Shown: one piece after another, positions 4,443-9,214 of the stretch
Position numbering within the stretch: the stretch's first letter is position 1
Layout of the letters: the number at the start of each line of letters is the position of its first letter
Origin: Firmicutes bacterium UBA3738
Lineage (GTDB): Bacteria > Bacillota > Clostridia > Peptostreptococcales > Anaerovoracaceae
Direction of reading: 5' to 3'
Assembly: GCA_002372505.1 (NCBI GenBank)
Contig: DFGY01000061.1
Location: 1-9,214, forward strand
Length of the DNA: 9,214 bases
Position numbers and translations under genes: made by a program
The notes under the pieces: generated by a model
What the model was told of the DNA's origin: nothing
The model's database searches: none
What the model saw: only the letters and a program-made list of their open reading frames with translations

Positions 4443-4465
4443 ATACCTACTTGAATGATAGGTAT
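4443..4465 (+). promoter_or_regulatory. Inverted repeat at the transcription start of the PLP enzyme gene
   Basis: ATACCTA (4443-4449) and TAGGTAT (4459-4465) are perfect 7-bp arms around a 9-base loop, beginning at the predicted transcript start. It may be a 5' hairpin of the mRNA or a second operator. The 77-base leader is too short for a known SAM or T-box riboswitch, and none is recognised. Confidence 0.5.
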
Positions 4466-4519
4466 CAAAAAGTGTTTATAATATTGAATAAGTGAATTTG
4501 AGAGAATCGGAGGTTTAAC

Positions 4520-5716
4520 ATGGCAAAGAAAAAGGACGATTACAAGGGTTATGACATTAGCACCAGGGCTGTGCATACGGGTAACGGGTACGATCAGGAG
4601 ACGGGGGCTGTGAGAAGGCCGCTTCATATGGCCAACAGCTACAAGCTTCCCGATGATTTATCCACGGTAAATTACTCGTCGACGGACTTGCTCATTTACG
4701 CCAGGAACGGCAATCCAAATCAGCAGTGGCTGGAGGAAAAGGTGGCTTCCATGCACGATGCCGATGACTGCATAATGCTGGGTAGCGGAGTGGCGGCGCT
4801 TCATGCTTTGTTCTGGACTCTCTTTGAATCCGGCGACCATGTGGTCTATCCCAACGTTAGCTACATGGCTGTGTACAGGCTTCTTCACGAGCTCTTTAAC
4901 AATAAGTATAAGGTTGATACGGAGATTGTGGACATGACGGATCTTGATGCGGTAAAGAAGGCAGTGACTCCGGGTACAAAGCTTGTGCACATTGAAACTC
5001 CGGACAATCCGACCTGCGGAATTACTGATATTGCTGCAGTTGCAGAAATAGCCCATGCCAATGGAGCACTTCTCTCCGTTGACAATACTTTTGCATCACC
5101 TCTGGCGCAAAAGCCTTTGGAACTGGGCGCCGACTTTGTAATTGAATCAGTAACAAAGTTTATGAACGGCCACGGCGATGCCCAAGGAGGAGCCATTATA
5201 AGTAATGACCTTGAGACTATGGACCGCATCCGTTATGAGGCTCAGGTAAATGTAGGCTCAGTAATAAGTCCCTTTAACTCCTGGCAGATATTCAGAGGAA
5301 TGGTTACATTCCCATTAAGAACTCAGAGAATATTCGACACAGCCCAGACTGTAGCCGAGTGGCTGGAGCAGAGAGAAAACGTCACCTACGTTTCTTATCC
5401 AGGCCTTCCCAGCAATCCGGGACATGAAGTAGCGAAAAAGCAGATGAAAAACGGCTTTGGCGGTGTAATCTCATTCGTGCTTAACACAGACGATAAGACC
5501 GTAGAAAAATTCTGCGCCGCACTTAAAGTCATTACATTTGCAGTATCCCTGGGGCACGATGAAAGCCTTATCTTCCCACAGCCCAGCTACGATGAGCGTA
5601 TGTACCTTTATCCCGACGTGTTTAACCCGGGCTTTGTACGCTTCAGCATAGGCCTTGAGTCTCCTCAGGATATAATCGATGATCTGGCCCAGGCTTTAAA
5701 ATCAGTTGGCCTGTAA
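4520..5716 (+). CDS. Cys/Met metabolism PLP-dependent enzyme (cystathionine gamma-synthase/lyase family)
   Basis: This 398-residue, full-length fold-type I enzyme belongs to the trans-sulfuration family, which acts on cystathionine, methionine, homocysteine or O-acyl-homoserine as a cytosolic tetramer. Visible residues are Tyr60 and Arg62 (YARNGNPN), which contact the neighbouring subunit's PLP phosphate, GSGVAA (88-93), ETPDNPT (159-165), Asp188 in SVDNTFASP, Lys213 in SVTKFMNGHGD as the Schiff-base lysine, and VRFSIGLES near the C-terminus for the substrate carboxylate. The usual GCTY or GCTF motif, holding the catalytic Cys in methionine gamma-lyase, reads NVSY (112-115). That argues against classical methionine gamma-lyase. 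Substrate cannot be fixed. GGAGG (4509-4513) six bases before the ATG sets the start. The gene is monocistronic, between its own promoter and a terminator at 5765-5802. Confidence 0.88.
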   Translation: MAKKKDDYKGYDISTRAVHTGNGYDQETGAVRRPLHMANSYKLPDDLSTVNYSSTDLLIYARNGNPNQQWLEEKVASMHDADDCIMLGSGVAALHALFWTLFESGDHVVYPNVSYMAVYRLLHELFNNKYKVDTEIVDMTDLDAVKKAVTPGTKLVHIETPDNPTCGITDIAAVAEIAHANGALLSVDNTFASPLAQKPLELGADFVIESVTKFMNGHGDAQGGAIISNDLETMDRIRYEAQVNVGSVISPFNSWQIFRGMVTFPLRTQRIFDTAQTVAEWLEQRENVTYVSYPGLPSNPGHEVAKKQMKNGFGGVISFVLNTDDKTVEKFCAALKVITFAVSLGHDESLIFPQPSYDERMYLYPDVFNPGFVRFSIGLESPQDIIDDLAQALKSVGL

Positions 5717-5764
5717 TCCGTAGATTCTAAAAAAGACATAACTTCTTTTGTGAATAAGAACAAG

Positions 5765-5802
5765 ATAGAAAACTGCCTTAGTCTCCAAGGGCAGTTTTCT
5801 AT
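5765..5802. terminator. Terminator after the PLP enzyme gene
   Basis: ATAGAAAACTGCC (5765-5777) pairs perfectly with GGCAGTTTTCTAT (5790-5802), 13 pairs, with TT/AA pairs continuing inward. The A- and T-tracts lie within the arms (AAAACTGCC / GGCAGTTTT), the usual form of a bidirectional intrinsic terminator. It isolates the PLP gene from the secreted-protein genes. Confidence 0.85.
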
Positions 5803-5841
5803 TGGTGACCAGGGTAAAATATTAATAGGCATGGATCAACT

Positions 5842-5905
5842 TTCGTGCAGTTTAAACAACGTTCGTGCAGGAAGTATTGCTAACAATCAACAGCTATGAC
5901 ATTAT
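5842..5905 (+). promoter_or_regulatory. Direct repeats and weak promoter before the secreted-protein gene
   Basis: TTCGTGCAG occurs at 5842-5850 and 5862-5870, a 20-bp step (about two helical turns). Directly downstream TTGCTA (5877-5882), 17 bases and CATTAT (5900-5905) form a weak promoter with a start near 5912. A weak promoter with paired upstream direct repeats suggests an activator site. This is inferred from geometry only. Confidence 0.45.
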
Positions 5906-5948
5906 GAATCTAAGAAAAGTAATTAATCGAGGGAATTGGAGGTTACAA

Positions 5949-8390
5949 ATGAAGGCGATAAATATAAAACGTAAAGCACTTGCCATACTGATGTCCTTTG
6001 CCATGGTATTCACCATGATGCCGATGATGACGCAGCCGGCACATGCGGAAGCGTCCACGATCGAACTTGATGGCGGTTCTTATACGCTGACGGGGGATAA
6101 CCTGTTAGTGAAGGATGGAACGTCAGGGGAAGAGATCAATATTCATTCCGATCAAGACATCACCTTTAAGGGAAACACGGAAATCAAGCTGGATGGGTAT
6201 AAACTGAAATGCAACTCCATCAAATCCGGCTTCGAAAATCCCAGCGACCCGGACATAGGCAAACACCCCTGGTATTCATACGATCTTACCATCGATGGCG
6301 GTGATAAGGGTGGCAGTATCCATATCGGTGATCCCGACATGGATGACTACGCTTTGACTGCCAACAATCTGGCCATCCGAAGCCTGAGCGAAGAGAGCAA
6401 TGTAGCCTGCTTAAGAGATAGTGGCAATAAAGTTGCGATCTTTGCGAAAAACGATCTTCGGATCGAAGGGATAAAGAAACACCTTGTTATCCGTGGCGCT
6501 ATAGGCATGGAGGCGCGCGATGGGAAAACAATCATCTCCGATGTTTCCGATTTGATTGAAGTAAATGCTAAGAGAATTGGAATCGATACAGACGATACTA
6601 ACAAAAACGATATAAAGATAAGCAACTCACATGTAGTCATAGATGTTCAGGATTGGGATGGACACTGTATCGACTCCGGGTGGAAGAAAGGAGGGATTTC
6701 CATTACCGACAGTATTGTCAAAATGAGCAACAGCAACAATAACGAACCTACTTCCACCTCTAAGGGCGGATATAATGCATTGAGCGCCAGCGGAACCGTG
6801 AACATAAAGGATAGTTACGTTACCGCTGAAAATCGCCAGAAAGACAGGCCCGCGATGCTCGTGTATGAGGATACGGGTATATTAATCATAAGCGGAGAAT
6901 CCATGCTGGGATGCCAGAATGTTGAAGGAGGCAGTGCATCCGCTCTGATGGCAAATGCGATAGAACTCAAGGACGGCAACAGACTGTTCATGCCAAAGGA
7001 CGGATATATCGGTAAGACAAAATACAATGGCGGAAGCGACGAAAAAGAAATGTGTACCGTCCTTGACAAGGACGGAAACAACACTAATAAAGTCGGCTTT
7101 GGCAGCGGCAAAGAACTGATACATACCGTTTCTGCGCCGAGCAAAGTTTTCCCGGGCACGCCAATCCACATGAGCGGAGTCCTGAAGGACGAAAACGGAG
7201 ATCCTGTTCCCAATGCTTTTATTTATATAGAGTACGAGAAGACGTTCAGCAGAGAGGTTACCACCAATGACCAGGGAATATGGGAGTATAAGGGGGACGC
7301 GTTTATGCCTTCCGATCCTGGTGAGGTGTCTTTCGAGATCCACTTTTTTGGCACATATGTTGATGGAGAGTCACCGGTCAAGGGCTACGTTAGATATCTT
7401 CCTCCTTCGGAAAGTCCGGGCGTGAAAGTTCAGGTCATAAACGAGGGCTTTGTGGAGACTCTGGAAAGGCTGGAACTGACAGATTCACCGGAAGGAGAGA
7501 GCAGGAAGACAGAGTATAAGTGTGGTGAAGAATTCGACCTAGACGCCTCCTATGTGCAAGCGATCATCAAAAGGGAGGAGGCTACCGGTGAAACTACCAG
7601 CGAGGCAAGACCTCTGGACCCGAGTGCCACCACCATCACGCCGTCTGTTCTCAAATACGGGACGGATGAGGTAAATATCAGGTACATGTTTGAAGGAGCG
7701 ACGGCTTCTATAGACTACGATGTTACGGTCGCACACGACTGGAAAGAAGCCACCTGCACAGAGCCGAAGACCTGCAAAGTTTGTGGCACTACAGAAGGTG
7801 AGGCTCTCGGACACAAGTACGGTGCATGGACGAACCTCGACGCGACTCAGCACCAGAGAGTATGTGATCATGACGCAAATCATATAGAGAAGGAAAACCA
7901 TAAGTGGGATGCAGGCAATGTGACAACTCCCGCAACCACGACAGCAACAGGTGTGAAAACCTACACCTGCACGGTCTGCAAGGCTACAAGGACAGAGACC
8001 ATCGACAAACTCGCCAAGAAAGCGAATCCGCTGAAGATTAAAGCCAAGACCGCTACGGTCAAATACAAGAAGCTTAAGAAAAAGTCGCAGACAATAAGCC
8101 GTGCAAAGGCGATCACCGTCAGCGGAGCACAGGGCACGCTCGCATATAAGAAGGTCAGCGTGACCTACACCAAGGTCAAATCTGTCAAGATGTCAAAGAA
8201 GGCCCTGAAGAAATATACGAAGAAGGCAGCAAAGAAAATAACCATCAACGCCAAGACCGGCAAAGTCACTGTCAAGAAAGGTCTCAAGAAAGGAACCTAC
8301 AAGGTGAAGGTCAAAGTCAGGGCAGCAGGCAATACAAACTACAACCCATCCGCCTGGAAGACAGTGACGTTTAAAATAAAGGTCAAATAA
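5949..8390 (+). CDS. Large secreted protein: beta-solenoid, Ig-like domains, Cys motifs and Lys-rich tail
   Basis: The 813-residue product has a signal peptide (KRK, hydrophobic core, AHA|E at about 33/34). Residues about 36-385 are rich in short strands (LTIDGG, VNIKDSYV, GISITDSIV), like carbohydrate-binding or pectate-lyase-type beta-solenoids. About 387-480 contains an Ig-like, carboxypeptidase-regulatory type module (SGVLKDENGDPVPNAFIYIEY). About 493-592 resembles a bacterial Ig-like group 3 domain. About 595-690 has the CxxCG motifs (CTEPKTCKVCGTTEGEALGH and YTCTVC) frequent in clostridial surface proteins. The last 125 residues contain about 38 lysines and no Asp or Glu. No LPxTG or membrane anchor is seen. 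The start at 5949 has GGAGG (5938-5942) six bases upstream and a signal peptide directly behind it; the frame is open from 5865 but without these. Substrate unknown. Confidence 0.85.
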   Translation: MKAINIKRKALAILMSFAMVFTMMPMMTQPAHAEASTIELDGGSYTLTGDNLLVKDGTSGEEINIHSDQDITFKGNTEIKLDGYKLKCNSIKSGFENPSDPDIGKHPWYSYDLTIDGGDKGGSIHIGDPDMDDYALTANNLAIRSLSEESNVACLRDSGNKVAIFAKNDLRIEGIKKHLVIRGAIGMEARDGKTIISDVSDLIEVNAKRIGIDTDDTNKNDIKISNSHVVIDVQDWDGHCIDSGWKKGGISITDSIVKMSNSNNNEPTSTSKGGYNALSASGTVNIKDSYVTAENRQKDRPAMLVYEDTGILIISGESMLGCQNVEGGSASALMANAIELKDGNRLFMPKDGYIGKTKYNGGSDEKEMCTVLDKDGNNTNKVGFGSGKELIHTVSAPSKVFPGTPIHMSGVLKDENGDPVPNAFIYIEYEKTFSREVTTNDQGIWEYKGDAFMPSDPGEVSFEIHFFGTYVDGESPVKGYVRYLPPSESPGVKVQVINEGFVETLERLELTDSPEGESRKTEYKCGEEFDLDASYVQAIIKREEATGETTSEARPLDPSATTITPSVLKYGTDEVNIRYMFEGATASIDYDVTVAHDWKEATCTEPKTCKVCGTTEGEALGHKYGAWTNLDATQHQRVCDHDANHIEKENHKWDAGNVTTPATTTATGVKTYTCTVCKATRTETIDKLAKKANPLKIKAKTATVKYKKLKKKSQTISRAKAITVSGAQGTLAYKKVSVTYTKVKSVKMSKKALKKYTKKAAKKITINAKTGKVTVKKGLKKGTYKVKVKVRAAGNTNYNPSAWKTVTFKIKVK

Positions 8391-8430
8391 TTAAAACTTA
8401 AATTATAACAGTGAGCTACAGACTGGTATC

Positions 8431-8520
8431 ATGGGAGAAGAAGGCTGTCTGCTAGCAGGTAAAAAAGCAATGGAATCCGGTAAGGATGTGTCGAAGAAAA
8501 CCAAGGTAAGAGTAAAGTGA
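8431..8520 (+). pseudogene. 29-codon remnant or small ORF between the secreted-protein genes
   Basis: The frame from 8431 encodes a Lys-rich peptide ending SKKTKVRVK. The same frame is open back to 8395. No ribosome binding site precedes the ATG. The ending resembles the FKIKVK end of the upstream gene, so it may be the tail of a lost second copy of such a gene. Its TGA at 8518-8520 is directly before the ribosome binding site of the next gene. It could also be a chance frame. Confidence 0.25.
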
Positions 8521-8538
8521 TGAAAGGAGAGAATGAAA

Positions 8539-9214
8539 ATGCAGACAGGAAAAAGCAGGATAATGAGAAGGAGCGTGCTGACGCTGCTGGTTCTCATGGC
8601 GACGGTGCTCATGCCGATGATTGCTTTTGCAGACGATGAGCACGATAACGCACCGGCGATCACTCCGGGGCAGACTCTGATGCTGACGATGACCGAGGCA
8701 GAAGACAGATATTTTAAATTCGTGCCGGAGGAGGATGGCACATATTTCTTTAAGAGCAGCTATGTATACGACGTTGACCCCGATTGCGTTCTGGAGGACA
8801 AGGACTATAAGGAAATTGAAAAAGATACTGTTCGCGGTCCATTCGAATTGAAATTCGATGCGGAAGCGGGGGAAGAGTATTATTTGAAGGTTCATATATG
8901 GGATCTTCCTGACGGAGCCGATAGCATAAAGTTCGACATCCAGCTTATACAGGAAAAGGCAACGAGTATGGAGTATGTGCCAGTAAAACCCATCGAACTT
9001 ATTGAGAACGTAGATGGAAATGAAATGGCTGACTGGTTCAATTACAAATATAGCTCACAGGACGGGGACAGACTCATTCTCAAATACGCCGAGGGTAGCG
9101 AAGAAGAATACGAAGAAGAATACGTCTTAAAAAAAGGTGAAAGGAACATATATGTTGGTGATAACAGAACCATCGAAGCCAGGAATGTCCGGCTTACAGA
9201 CGATCAGGACATGA
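8539..9214 (+). CDS. Secreted protein with PPC-like domain, 3' end outside window
   Basis: This frame is open to the right edge, with 225 codons visible. It begins with a signal peptide (KSRIMRRS, then LLVLMATVLMPMIAFA, cleavage before DDEH). Residues about 45-140 resemble the bacterial pre-peptidase C-terminal beta-sandwich: TPGQTLMLTMTEAEDRYFKF, EEDGTYFFKSS, and AGEEYYLKV near the end. A second module beginning KPIELIENVDG looks like the Ig-like segments found in clostridial Lys-rich surface proteins, with an acidic run EEEYEEEY. GGAG at 8526-8529 is nine bases from the ATG at 8539 and only three from the in-frame ATG at 8533, so 8539 is preferred. No terminator is obvious between 8390 and here, so it may be co-transcribed with the previous gene. 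Confidence 0.8.
   Translation, partial: MQTGKSRIMRRSVLTLLVLMATVLMPMIAFADDEHDNAPAITPGQTLMLTMTEAEDRYFKFVPEEDGTYFFKSSYVYDVDPDCVLEDKDYKEIEKDTVRGPFELKFDAEAGEEYYLKVHIWDLPDGADSIKFDIQLIQEKATSMEYVPVKPIELIENVDGNEMADWFNYKYSSQDGDRLILKYAEGSEEEYEEEYVLKKGERNIYVGDNRTIEARNVRLTDDQDM

Noticed and set aside
4443..4519. SAM or T-box riboswitch in the PLP-gene leader
   Set aside because: The leader is only about 77 bases with one simple inverted repeat; none of the conserved riboswitch or T-box elements is present.
4520..5716. Firm call as methionine gamma-lyase
   Set aside because: The catalytic Cys loop is replaced by NVSY, so only the broad trans-sulfuration family can be supported.
8520..8640. ORF from the ATG overlapping the 8518-8520 stop (ATGA)
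   Set aside because: It is out of frame with the convincing signal peptide from 8539, has no ribosome site of its own, and encodes no recognisable sequence.

Overview
The window looks like chromosomal DNA of an anaerobic member of the Bacillota, class Clostridia. The basis is strong GGAGG-type ribosome binding sites, TTGACA/TATAAT-type promoters, moderate-to-low G+C, a free-standing LUD-domain protein with a Cys-rich tail, and secreted proteins with the CxxCG repeats and Lys-rich tails common in gut and oral Eubacteriales. Family XIII (Anaerovoracaceae, Mogibacterium-like) is a guess from the surface-protein style only.

Layout. Positions 128-1948 hold lepA (elongation factor 4), closed by a hairpin. 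At 1994-2647 there are two related copies of a small locus. The second copy is a complete type I toxin-antitoxin module. It has a promoter, a structured leader, a 26-residue hydrophobic peptide resembling the holin-like toxin family, a bidirectional terminator, and a convergent antisense RNA with its own consensus promoter. The first copy has lost the toxin promoter, leader and start codon, and abuts the lepA terminator, but it keeps the antisense promoter and RNA intact. It may therefore be an orphan antitoxin. Positions 2773-3177 encode an ABM-domain protein with an unusual N-terminal membrane segment. It converges on a LUD-domain gene at 3191-3832 (minus strand).

Positions 3833-4519 separate the divergent LUD gene and a Cys/Met-metabolism PLP enzyme (4520-5716). 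They contain five tandem copies of an exact 83-bp period unit, each with an 11-bp inverted repeat, and the copies alternate between two variants. A REP-like remnant follows, then a strong promoter with a palindrome over its -35 box. From 5949 to the right edge lie two secreted proteins. One is an 813-residue beta-solenoid/Ig-like/Cys-motif protein ending in a 125-residue Lys-rich tail with no acidic residues. The other has a PPC-like domain and runs off the window.

How the parts relate. The housekeeping genes (lepA, PLP enzyme) and the secreted proteins do not form one operon. Each block has its own promoter, and terminators are visible after lepA, both toxin copies and the PLP gene. The most interesting content is the duplicated toxin/antisense RNA locus and the 83-bp hairpin array. 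Both are described from the sequence by eye; no folding program or database search was run.
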